Assembly (NCBI GenBank): GCA_002722565.1 | Contig: PBMG01000001.1 | Span: 264,171-328,170, forward strand | Length of the DNA: 64,000 nucleotides | Source: Acidimicrobiaceae bacterium | Lineage (GTDB): Bacteria > Actinomycetota > Acidimicrobiia > Acidimicrobiales > Poriferisodalaceae | Direction: 5' to 3' | Part shown: piece after piece, positions 50,756 through 59,157 of the stretch | How positions within the stretch are numbered: position 1 is the stretch's first letter | Layout of the letters: each line of letters begins with the position of its first letter | Position numbers and translations under genes: made by a program | The notes under the pieces: model-generated | The model's database searches: none | Seen by the model: only the letters and a program-made list of their open reading frames with translations | What the model was told of the DNA's origin: nothing

Positions 50756-51781
50756 TCAGCTTCGGACAGTCGTCCGCCAACCGTGTGGGTCGGCACCACT
50801 ACCATTTTGTATAGCTACGAGACTGTCTCTTAATCGGAGCGTGTTCACGCCTGGTTGGCCATCACCGAAGGTGATTTCGGCGTTACCTCTAAGCATCGTG
50901 CCCACCGGGGAAAGCACGGCAGCTGTTCCCGACAGGAAGGCCTCACCTCTACTTGCCCAATCTTCTAGCTCATCGAGTTCTATTGGGCGTTCCTCAACCT
51001 CATACCCAAGATCAGCAGCCAAGGTAAGAACCGAAGCTCGGGTAACGCCATGCAGGAACGACTGGTCCAGTTGTCGAGTCACTAACCGGTCGTCGTCAGC
51101 TAAAAAGAAATTAGCGGCGCCTGTCTCGGTGATATCACCGCCGGTCGCAAAGAGAATTTGATCCACAGCTTCGTTTCGTGCCATGGCGTCGAGGGTTGGA
51201 GCCAATGCCATCGCGTAGTTTGCACCAGATTTAACCATCCCGAACTGGGGTGTTGTCCTGGGTATCTGCTCTTCGATCAGCAATGTCAGTGGCCTCACTC
51301 CGCCTTTGAAGTAATCACCCACGGGACAATTCACGATGTACAGCAACGCCTCAGAGCTAGGTGTCGCAGCGGCTCCAATATTTGGCTCGGTACCTATGAG
51401 AGTTGGACGAATGTACAGCGAACCCGGCGGAGGCGGGACTTCGCCGACGTTGGCTTCAACGCTGTCGATGATCATTTGCCGGAGGAGAGCTTCATCTGGG
51501 ACCGGAAGACGCAGCTGCGCCGCACTCTGACGCATCCGCGCTACATGGTCATCCAGACGGAAGATAGCCAAAGAGCCGTCTACCTGCGTATGGGCCTTCA
51601 ATCCTTCGAAGATCGCGCTCCCATAATGAAGTGCGTGTGCTGCTGGACTCATGGAGAAGTCCCCATAGGGTTCAACTTCTCCCGCGTATCGATAATTACC
51701 GCCTTCGGAGGGCGCTGTCGCCATCCAGTCACAGAAAACTGTGCCAAATGGCACTGTCATGGGATCAGGTTTCTCGCTCAC
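50756..51781 (-). CDS. ilvE: Branched-chain amino acid aminotransferase
   Basis: The 341-residue fold-type IV PLP enzyme interconverts Leu, Ile and Val with their 2-oxo acids. It shows AHALHYGSAIFEGLKAH near 50-65, SLYIRPTLIGTEP and FGMVKSGANYAMAL, in which the Lys holds PLP. The C-terminal FLSGTAAVLSPVG is typical. GTG start has GGGAGG four bases upstream; an ATG seven codons later is possible. It is the first gene of a minus-strand group with the luciferase-like and VOC genes, diverging from the beta-oxidation enzyme. Confidence 0.9.
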   Translation of the reverse strand: MSEKPDPMTVPFGTVFCDWMATAPSEGGNYRYAGEVEPYGDFSMSPAAHALHYGSAIFEGLKAHTQVDGSLAIFRLDDHVARMRQSAAQLRLPVPDEALLRQMIIDSVEANVGEVPPPPGSLYIRPTLIGTEPNIGAAATPSSEALLYIVNCPVGDYFKGGVRPLTLLIEEQIPRTTPQFGMVKSGANYAMALAPTLDAMARNEAVDQILFATGGDITETGAANFFLADDDRLVTRQLDQSFLHGVTRASVLTLAADLGYEVEERPIELDELEDWASRGEAFLSGTAAVLSPVGTMLRGNAEITFGDGQPGVNTLRLRDSLVAIQNGSGADPHGWRTTVRS

Positions 51782-51884
51782 TGGACCTCCCTTCGGATCT
51801 GTGACTCTAGCTCAGTGTAGAGACGAAGAGATCAGATTTAGGTGAGATCGCGGACTCAATAGGACTTATGACCTTCGCGTCCCC

Positions 51885-51890
51885 TACCTT
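51885..51890 (+). promoter_or_regulatory. Candidate -10 box for leaderless beta-oxidation gene
   Basis: TACCTT ends six bases before the ATG at 51897, matching the TANNNT spacing of other starts. No ribosome site is visible. Confidence 0.4.
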
Positions 51891-51896
51891 GTTCGT

Positions 51897-53972
51897 ATGA
51901 CTCAATTATCTCAGTCCGTCAAACTTGAATTCGACAACGACGTAGCGCTCATCCGGATAGACAATCCTCCCGTTAACGCTCTGAGCCACCATGTCCGACA
52001 AGGGCTACTTGATGGCATGACGCAAGCAGAAAATAGTGATGCCACGGCCATCGTCGTCATTTGTGAAGGCCGCACCTTTATCGCAGGCGCTGACATAACC
52101 GAGTTCTCAGGGCCGCCCAAACCGCCAAGCCTCCAAGATGCTCAAGACGCCATGGAGAATTGCAGCAAACCCGTTATCGCAGCGGTCCATGGAACGGCTT
52201 TAGGTGGGGGCCTTGAGGTTGCATTATGCGCGCACTATCGAGTCGGGGTCAGCGAAAGCAAATATGGCCTACCGGAAGTGAAGTTGGGGCTCTTACCAGG
52301 CGCTGGAGGCACCCAACGCCTTCCGCGTGTGACCGGCGCTGCACAGGCATTACAGATGATGACCAGTGGTGATCCGATCAGCGCAGGGGATGCGCTCGAA
52401 TGTGGGTTGATTGACGAAATAGTCGAAGACCTTGAATCCGGTGCCGTCGCCTTCGCCCGGCGCGCAGTCGCTGAGGGGCTTCCACTGCTGCGGATTCGCG
52501 ACCGAGACGACAAACTAACTAACACCAACTCCTCACTGTTTGACGATTTCAGAGCGTCTATAGCGAGGAAGACTCGTGGTTTCCTGGCTCCCGAGTACAA
52601 CATCCGGTGCGTTGAGGCCGCCGTCAATATGGATTTCGATGAGGGCCTAAAAAGAGAACAAGAACTTTTCAAAGATTTGATGAAGGGGACACAATCAAAG
52701 GCCCAGCAATATTATTTTTTTGCTGAGCGAGCCGCTCTGAAGATCCCCGGTCTTCCAAAGGAGACCAAGCCGATAGAGATAAACCGTGTCGGAATACTCG
52801 GTGCCGGCACCATGGGTGGCGGGATAGCGATGAACTTCGCCAACGTTGGCATACCAGTGACCATCGTGGAACAGAACGAAGAGGCGTTAGAACGCGGGTT
52901 AGGGGTTGTGCGGTCAAACTATGAACGCACTGCGTCGCGCGGGGGAATCTCAAGCGATGACGTCGAAACACGTATGGGACTCATCAATGGCTCGACGGAC
53001 ATGGGCGGCTTCGGTGATTGTGATCTGATAATTGAAGCTGTCTTCGAGAATATGGATCTGAAGAAATCAATTTTTGAACAGCTAGACCAAATCTGCAAGC
53101 CCGGTGCCGTATTAGCGTCTAATACGTCAGCTTTGGACATAAACGAGATCGCCTCAGCTACTAGCCGGCCAGAGTCAGTCATTGGCATGCACTTCTTTTC
53201 GCCAGCGAATGTTATGAAGATGCTTGAAGTAGTTCGGGGTGACGTAACTTCAGACGAGGCCATCGTGACTGCCATGGGGATCGGCCGCACGATTGGCAAA
53301 ACCCCTGTCTTGTGCGGTGTTTGCCACGGATTTGTTGGCAACAGAATGCTGTTCATGCGTGGCATTGAGGCAGAAAAGATGATTCTCGAAGGCGCTGCCC
53401 CCTCCCGCATCGATCAAGTCCTTTTTGACTTCGGATTACCAATGGGTCCGTTCGCAATGAGTGACCTTGCAGGACTCGACATTGGTTGGGATGAGAGCAC
53501 ATCGTCGGGGTCTACTGTCCGCGAGCTGCTTTGCGAAAGTGGTAGGCGTGGCCAAAAGAATGGTCAGGGCTACTACATTTATGACTCCGAGACGAGGGCA
53601 GCGACACCCGACCCTGAGGTTGAGCAGATAATCAAAGCTTTCGCCGAACGGCAGGGTGTTGAGCAACGCGAAATATCTGATCAAGAGATCCTTGAGCGCT
53701 GCCTGTATCCGATGATTAACGAGGGAGCTAAAATCCTGGCTGAAGGCATAGCAATTCGTGGTAGCGATGTTGATGTTGTGTGGATTAACGGTTACGGATG
53801 GCCGATGTACACCGGTGGCCCAATGTTTTGGGCTGACACCGTCGGGTTAGCAGAAGTAACCGACCGTATTAACCATTACGGATCTACGCTCGGAGGCGAA
53901 CACTGGTCAATATCGCCGTTAATCGAAGAAATCGTCACCCAAGGTGGCTCTTTGAGCGCCTACACGAACTAG
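51897..53972 (+). CDS. Bifunctional enoyl-CoA hydratase / 3-hydroxyacyl-CoA dehydrogenase (FadJ/FadB type)
   Basis: The 691-residue protein joins two beta-oxidation activities. The N-terminal hydratase has both catalytic Glu residues, Glu107 in GGGLEVAL and Glu127 in LPEVKLGL. The NAD-binding dehydrogenase starts near 295 with GILGAGTMGGGIAMN, followed by EAVFENMDLK and HFFSPANVMKMLEVV (catalytic His). Two C-terminal domains follow. Length matches peroxisomal-type multifunctional enzymes. It acts on acyl-CoA in the cytosol. A leaderless-type TACCTT box lies before the ATG. It begins a run of four same-strand catabolic genes. Confidence 0.9.
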   Translation: MTQLSQSVKLEFDNDVALIRIDNPPVNALSHHVRQGLLDGMTQAENSDATAIVVICEGRTFIAGADITEFSGPPKPPSLQDAQDAMENCSKPVIAAVHGTALGGGLEVALCAHYRVGVSESKYGLPEVKLGLLPGAGGTQRLPRVTGAAQALQMMTSGDPISAGDALECGLIDEIVEDLESGAVAFARRAVAEGLPLLRIRDRDDKLTNTNSSLFDDFRASIARKTRGFLAPEYNIRCVEAAVNMDFDEGLKREQELFKDLMKGTQSKAQQYYFFAERAALKIPGLPKETKPIEINRVGILGAGTMGGGIAMNFANVGIPVTIVEQNEEALERGLGVVRSNYERTASRGGISSDDVETRMGLINGSTDMGGFGDCDLIIEAVFENMDLKKSIFEQLDQICKPGAVLASNTSALDINEIASATSRPESVIGMHFFSPANVMKMLEVVRGDVTSDEAIVTAMGIGRTIGKTPVLCGVCHGFVGNRMLFMRGIEAEKMILEGAAPSRIDQVLFDFGLPMGPFAMSDLAGLDIGWDESTSSGSTVRELLCESGRRGQKNGQGYYIYDSETRAATPDPEVEQIIKAFAERQGVEQREISDQEILERCLYPMINEGAKILAEGIAIRGSDVDVVWINGYGWPMYTGGPMFWADTVGLAEVTDRINHYGSTLGGEHWSISPLIEEIVTQGGSLSAYTN

Positions 53973-53981
53973 GAAGCATCA

Positions 53982-55151
53982 ATGGCTCGGGACTACTCGG
54001 AAATAGCTGCTGGATACGTCGAAGAGTTGCGCGCCCGTGGCCGGGAGATTGATGCGGCTCGTCATGTTCCACAGGACATCGCCGATCGTCTCGCTGAAGA
54101 AGGGTTCTATCGGCTATGCACACCCACCGAACTAGGTGGAGTGGGCGCCGATCCGCGCGTCTTGGCGGAAGTCTGCGAGATTCTGGCAACCGGCAACGGT
54201 TCGGTTGCTTGGTGTGTCTTCATTGGTGCCACATCGCAGTACATGTTCCCTGCCGCTTCTCCTCAACTGATCGATGAACTACTCGAAAACCCTAACGTCA
54301 TAACGAGTGGCGTATTCGCCTATTCGGGCACAGCTAATCAGCCGGCAGATGCTTCCGATACTTGGACTGTAAACGGTCGTTGGGAATGGGGTTCGGGCTG
54401 TCGAAATGCGGCCTGGATTTCGGGAGGAGTAACGCTCTGCGATAGCGATGGCTCTCCGATTCTTGACAAGCACCAACGACCAACCGAGGCACGAGCTTTC
54501 TTCAAGCCTGAAGAAATCGAAATGCACGATGACTGGCATACCAGTGGTCTGCGCGGGTCTGGGTCGAATTCCTACACAGCCCACAATCTGGAAATCCCGG
54601 ACTACCGGGTCGCAACGGTAGAGGCCTTGCGGGCCTCCCCCTTGGCTGACTCCCCTATCTATCGATTTCCCCGCTTCGGTTACCTGGCGTTGCCAATAGG
54701 ATCTATCGCTCTTGGGATGGCCCGCGACGCTATCGAGGAAGCCTTAGGCATCGCCAAATCAAAGACACCCACAGGATCAAGCCGCTCCTTGTCTTCTCGG
54801 CCCGCATTTCATAGAGATGTCGCCCTGGCTGAGTCCTCCCTACGGGCAGCGCGTTCGCTTTTCTATAAAGATATTGAAACGGCCTGGGAGGAAGCCCAGG
54901 AGACAGTGGGTTCGCTAGAAACCCGACGCCTTCTTCGCACTTCGACAGTTCACGCAGTAACAACCGCTATCAGCATCATCGATCGCATGTACACGACCGT
55001 CGGCGGCTCATCTGTTTACGAGGAATCGGCGTTGCAACGACACTTCCGAGATGTGCACGTGGCATCTCAACACATGATGGTTGCAGAACCTGTTATGGAA
55101 TTAGCTGGCCGAGTCATGAGCGGTATCGATGACCAAGCCCCCGGGTTGTAG
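53982..55151 (+). CDS. HsaA/acyl-CoA dehydrogenase-type flavin monooxygenase
   Basis: The 389-residue protein has the acyl-CoA dehydrogenase fold but matches the two-component flavin hydroxylase group (HpaB/HsaA-like). It shows FYRLCTPTELGGVGADPRVL and SGSGCRNAAWISGG-like WGSGCRNAAWISGG. Near the C terminus, RHFRDVHVASQHMMVAEPV carries the conserved RDxHVASQH motif. Such enzymes hydroxylate phenols or related rings with reduced flavin from a separate reductase. AGGAAG lies five bases before the ATG. It is 10 bases after the beta-oxidation gene. The substrate and reductase are unknown. Confidence 0.85.
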   Translation: MARDYSEIAAGYVEELRARGREIDAARHVPQDIADRLAEEGFYRLCTPTELGGVGADPRVLAEVCEILATGNGSVAWCVFIGATSQYMFPAASPQLIDELLENPNVITSGVFAYSGTANQPADASDTWTVNGRWEWGSGCRNAAWISGGVTLCDSDGSPILDKHQRPTEARAFFKPEEIEMHDDWHTSGLRGSGSNSYTAHNLEIPDYRVATVEALRASPLADSPIYRFPRFGYLALPIGSIALGMARDAIEEALGIAKSKTPTGSSRSLSSRPAFHRDVALAESSLRAARSLFYKDIETAWEEAQETVGSLETRRLLRTSTVHAVTTAISIIDRMYTTVGGSSVYEESALQRHFRDVHVASQHMMVAEPVMELAGRVMSGIDDQAPGL

Positions 55152-55182
55152 GGCGACACCTAGCTTTAGATAGGAGATCACA

Positions 55183-55959
55183 GTGTCGACAGAGAAGCTT
55201 TCTTCCGATACCTCGTTTTCTTTAAGTTCCGCTCCAGAATCCGCCATATGCCTCGAAGCAGAGCGCCTCGTACGCAAACAGGAGACGGCCCTCGGTTATC
55301 GGATAATGGCCTCATGGGGCTGGGGCGCTGACGGCTCCGGCCACATAACGGCGCGCGACCCTGAGCGGACAGATGCCTTTTGGTCTCTGAGGTACGGGGT
55401 TCCGTTCGGAGAGGCTCGCGTTGAGGACCTAGTGCTCGTGGACCACAGCGGTGACGTCATAGAAGGGTCCGGGGAGATAAATCCTGCCGGCTTTTGCATT
55501 CATGCTCCTATCCACTCGACCCGGCTGGACGTCGTTGGAGCTATTCATACCCACACGCCATATGGGACGCCATTCTCAGCCATGGCAGCTCCTCTACCGA
55601 TGAGCAGTCAAGAAGCCGTCGCGTTCTACGGAATGCAGGGTGTTTTCGCCGGTGAAGAGGTGAACGTGACCGACCTCGCTACGGGCCAACGCATAGCCGA
55701 CGCGTTAGGGACCGGCCGCCTCGTCGTCCTGGCTAATCACGGCCTATTGACGGTAGGCACATCTGTAGCGTCATCTGTTGGGTTTTACTTGAACGCTGAG
55801 CGAGCAGCGGAAGTCGCAGTTAAAGTTCCTGACGGTCGAGTCATCAGCCCCGCCGCAGCCGCTCAGACTCATCCATCAGTAGGTGATGAGCTCAACGGGT
55901 GGCATATTTTTCAATGGCTGGTTCGATCGCGCGTGGGTGACCCCACAGTTGTCAACTAG
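55183..55959 (+). CDS. Class II aldolase/adducin-family protein
   Basis: The 258-residue protein is a class II aldolase/adducin domain. GHITARDPER near 50 is followed by zinc-binding GAIHTHTPYGTPF (His pair) and a third His in LANHGLLTVG. These proteins bind zinc and cleave or dehydrate small hydroxy-acid phosphates, and some act as decarboxylases. GTG start has AGGAGATC upstream. It lies in a run with the HsaA-like and TcuA-like genes. The substrate is unknown. Confidence 0.85.
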   Translation: MSTEKLSSDTSFSLSSAPESAICLEAERLVRKQETALGYRIMASWGWGADGSGHITARDPERTDAFWSLRYGVPFGEARVEDLVLVDHSGDVIEGSGEINPAGFCIHAPIHSTRLDVVGAIHTHTPYGTPFSAMAAPLPMSSQEAVAFYGMQGVFAGEEVNVTDLATGQRIADALGTGRLVVLANHGLLTVGTSVASSVGFYLNAERAAEVAVKVPDGRVISPAAAAQTHPSVGDELNGWHIFQWLVRSRVGDPTVVN

Positions 55960-55980
55960 CCCGTATAGAGAGGACGCTAA

Positions 55981-57462
55981 GTGTCGGATTTCGATGTCGT
56001 GGTAGTAGGTGCGGGAAACGCTGCTTGCTGCGCTGCTTTAGCGGCAGCAGAGCAGGGAGCCAAGGTCTTGGTTCTCGAACGAGCACCTGAGGGTGAATCT
56101 GGGGGAAATAGCCGTTTCACAGCTGGCGCTATCCGGTTCGCCTACGACGGCGTCGAAGACTTGATGGAGCTCATGCCGGACCTCACCGAAAGCGAGATCG
56201 AGAACACCGACTTCGGAACCTACACCGAGGACGAATTTTATGCAGATATGGGGCGTATTACCGATTACAGAACAGACCCTGAACTCGCGAGCTATCTAGT
56301 CGCTAATAGCAAGCCGACAGTTATGTGGATGCAGCGAAATGGTGTCCGATTCGCTCCGATCTGGGGTCGGCAAGCATTCAAAGTAGACGGCAAGTTCAAA
56401 TTTTGGGGCGGACTGACCGTTGAAGCCTGGGGCGGAGGTGAGGGCCTCGTAGATGCACTACACAGCGCTCTCCAACAAAGGGGTATCGAAATCCGATATG
56501 AAACTGCGGCAAAGGACCTTATCTTTGACGGGTCAAAAGTGCATGGGGTCCGTGTCCGCCAGCAAATGCGCATGGTTGACATCACCTGTGATGCGGTGAT
56601 CATTGCTGCTGGTGGATTTCAAGCGAACTCTGAATGGCGAACACGTTACCTAGGTCCCGGTTGGGACCTAGCAAAGGTCCGAGGAACCCGATTTAATACC
56701 GGTGACGGACTACGGATGGCTCTCGATATTGGGGCTATGCCGTACGGCAATTGGAGTGGCGCTCACGCTGTGGCATGGGAATACAACGCTCCTGAGTTTG
56801 GTGATCTCGCCGTCGGCGACGCTTTCCAGAAGCACAGTTACCCATTTGGGGTGGTCATCAACAACGACGGGGAGCGGTTTCTCGACGAAGGAGCCGACTT
56901 TCGTAACTACACCTACGCCAAATACGGCCGCGAAATACTCAACCAACCAAGCCACTCGGCATGGCAACTCTTCGATGCAAAGGTTGATCACCTGCTCCGT
57001 GACGAATACCGCATCAAGCAAGTCACTAAAGTTCAGGCAGATAGCTTGGAAGAGCTGTGCGCCCGCATGGATGGCGTCAATACGGCCCAAGCACTAGAAA
57101 CGATTAATGAGTACAACGCTGCAGTTGACACAAACACCCAGTTCGATCCGAACGTCAAAGATGGCCGCTCGACCTCTGGACTAAAGATCAACAAATCCAA
57201 TTGGGCGAACACTTTGGACGAAGCGCCTTTCCAGGCTTACAACGTCACTTGCGGGTTAACTTTCACATTTGGTGGTCTACGTATTGACGACAAGGGACAA
57301 GTGTTAGATAGCGGCCTGCAACCAATCCCAGGTTTGTACGCGGCGGGAGAACTAGTAGGCGGACTCTTCTATGGCAACTACCCTGGCGGCACCGGATTAA
57401 CCGCAGGAGCTGTTTTTGGGCGACTCGCGGGACAACACGCCGGCACGCAAACTGTTAGTTGA
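55981..57462 (+). CDS. FAD-dependent tricarballylate dehydrogenase-like (TcuA-type) flavoprotein
   Basis: The 493-residue FAD enzyme resembles TcuA. It begins DVVVVGAGNAACCAALAAAE, followed by GGNSRFTAGAIRFAYDG, a TcuA-typical segment, and ends PGLYAAGELVGGLFYGNYPG. It would dehydrogenate a tricarboxylate or similar acid and pass electrons on. TcuB, the usual electron partner, is not adjacent. GTG start has GAGAGGA six bases upstream. It overlaps the convergent ligase gene by 8 bases. The true substrate is unproven. Confidence 0.85.
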   Translation: MSDFDVVVVGAGNAACCAALAAAEQGAKVLVLERAPEGESGGNSRFTAGAIRFAYDGVEDLMELMPDLTESEIENTDFGTYTEDEFYADMGRITDYRTDPELASYLVANSKPTVMWMQRNGVRFAPIWGRQAFKVDGKFKFWGGLTVEAWGGGEGLVDALHSALQQRGIEIRYETAAKDLIFDGSKVHGVRVRQQMRMVDITCDAVIIAAGGFQANSEWRTRYLGPGWDLAKVRGTRFNTGDGLRMALDIGAMPYGNWSGAHAVAWEYNAPEFGDLAVGDAFQKHSYPFGVVINNDGERFLDEGADFRNYTYAKYGREILNQPSHSAWQLFDAKVDHLLRDEYRIKQVTKVQADSLEELCARMDGVNTAQALETINEYNAAVDTNTQFDPNVKDGRSTSGLKINKSNWANTLDEAPFQAYNVTCGLTFTFGGLRIDDKGQVLDSGLQPIPGLYAAGELVGGLFYGNYPGGTGLTAGAVFGRLAGQHAGTQTVS

Positions 57463-59029
57463 CGGCTCGTTCTTGGCCTTCCCAATAGGGCTTCCGGAGT
57501 TCAGTTTTTAGGATCTTGCCAGCTGGGTTACGTGGTATTAGATCCAATCGATCTATAGAAGTCGGACACTTGTAATGGGCGAGGTTCTCGCGGCAATACT
57601 CGATAAGCGCGGCCTCATCGGGGTCCGACTCTGCGGCAGGAGTAATTACCGCTTTGACGGTTTCACCCCATTTTTCATCTGGAACACCGATTACCGCAAC
57701 GTCCGCAATCTCAGGGTGCGCCATTAGGACATTCTCCACTTCGGCGGGGTAAATGTTTTCACCCCCAGAAATGATCATGTCTTTCACGCGATCATGGATA
57801 AAGAGAAATCCTTGTTCCGTGTAGCCAGCGTCTCCAGTTCGGAACCATCCGCGCCCGTCTTCGTCGATACCTTCGGGGTAGGCCTCATCCGTTGCAGCTG
57901 GGTCGTTCCAGTAGCTTTTGAGATTTTGGATCGTTTTGACCCAAATCTCCCCGACCTCACTGTCACCAAGGTCATCGCCAGTTTCTGGGTCAACGATTCT
58001 TAGCTCAACATCGCCCCAAACTTGGCCGGCTGAACGAAGTAAATGCGATTTCGGTCCACCGGGATCATGGTCGTCAGCGCGAAGTATGGTCACTCCGCCT
58101 GTGGTTTCGGTGAGTCCATAGGCCTGAACAAATTTACAACCCATCAAACTCATGCTTCCGGCCAGCACTTCCTCCGTAATCGGAGACGCCCCGTAGACCA
58201 TGCATCGAAGACTCGAGAAATCGGTTTCCTCGGCGCCCGGGGTTATAAGCAAAAACTGGAGGATGGCCGGAACCAAGAGAGCATTTGTAATCTCGTAAGC
58301 CTCGATGAGGCGCAGTAGTTCGACCAGGTCAGCTTCTCTCAACAGGACGTTAGTACCGCCGTTATAGAGGCCAACGACGCCCCAGCCGCTGCCCGCAATA
58401 TGGAACAGCGGCATAGCAACCAGATTTACGCTGTCAGTGTCGAAATACCACTCGTCGCTCGCTGCTGGCAACATCTCGAAGAAATTACGATTTGTTAGTT
58501 CGACTCCCTTTGGAAGTCCAGTCGTACCGGACGTGTACAGCTGGTAGGAGGTGTCTGTCCACCCCACTTCAACATTCGGATCAACATCACCAGCCGTGGA
58601 AATCCAAGTTGGATAGTCAACATGACTGCCTGCATTACCGACAACCACAACCGTAGAGACGGTTTCCAAGTTCATCTGCTCATAGTGCCCGAGAAACTCT
58701 TCGCCGATGAGGAGAACCTTCGCCCCTGCATGGTTCAGGATGTACTCCATCTCCGGAGCGGCTAACCGCCAATTGACGGCGACGCCAACGGCATTAATTT
58801 TGCTCGCCCCAAAGAGGTAACTGAAGTATTCCGGACCGTTTTTGTCTAGATGTGCAACTCGGTCCTGGGGTCCGACCCCTGCAGCCACCAAAGCATTGGC
58901 AACCTGGTTGGATTCGCGGTCCAGCTCGGCATAGGTCCATTCGCGCCCCTCAAAGATCATCGCGACCTTGTCGGGTTGATTCTGAGCGTGAACGCGGGTT
59001 ATATCTGCGAGCGAAGTAATGGTCGACAT
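57455..59029 (-). CDS. Acyl-CoA synthetase (AMP-forming ligase)
   Basis: The 524-residue adenylate-forming ligase activates a carboxylic acid with ATP and CoA. It has the P-loop-like YTSGTTGLPKGVE, the mid YGLTETTGGVT, the hinge region WFRTGDAGYTEQG and the catalytic Lys segment NPAGKILKTELR. Length is normal for fatty acyl/aryl-CoA ligases. GGAGGT lies eight bases before the ATG. It is convergent with the TcuA-like gene by 8 bases. The acid is not predictable from sequence alone. Confidence 0.9.
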   Translation of the reverse strand: MSTITSLADITRVHAQNQPDKVAMIFEGREWTYAELDRESNQVANALVAAGVGPQDRVAHLDKNGPEYFSYLFGASKINAVGVAVNWRLAAPEMEYILNHAGAKVLLIGEEFLGHYEQMNLETVSTVVVVGNAGSHVDYPTWISTAGDVDPNVEVGWTDTSYQLYTSGTTGLPKGVELTNRNFFEMLPAASDEWYFDTDSVNLVAMPLFHIAGSGWGVVGLYNGGTNVLLREADLVELLRLIEAYEITNALLVPAILQFLLITPGAEETDFSSLRCMVYGASPITEEVLAGSMSLMGCKFVQAYGLTETTGGVTILRADDHDPGGPKSHLLRSAGQVWGDVELRIVDPETGDDLGDSEVGEIWVKTIQNLKSYWNDPAATDEAYPEGIDEDGRGWFRTGDAGYTEQGFLFIHDRVKDMIISGGENIYPAEVENVLMAHPEIADVAVIGVPDEKWGETVKAVITPAAESDPDEAALIEYCRENLAHYKCPTSIDRLDLIPRNPAGKILKTELRKPYWEGQERAVN

Positions 59030-59157
59030 TTGTCGCTACCTCCGATAGATCTAAACGAGAGCAACAAACTCTAGCTACTGAAACACCTAACTAGCGAGGT
59101 GTGTCGAGCCTAAGAAGATGTAGCTTAAAACGAGCAAACAAAGCCAAGCGGGGTTGC

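Noticed and set aside
51158-51820. A plus-strand frame of about 220 codons opposite ilvE
   Set aside because: It is antisense to a well-conserved aminotransferase and carries no known motif.
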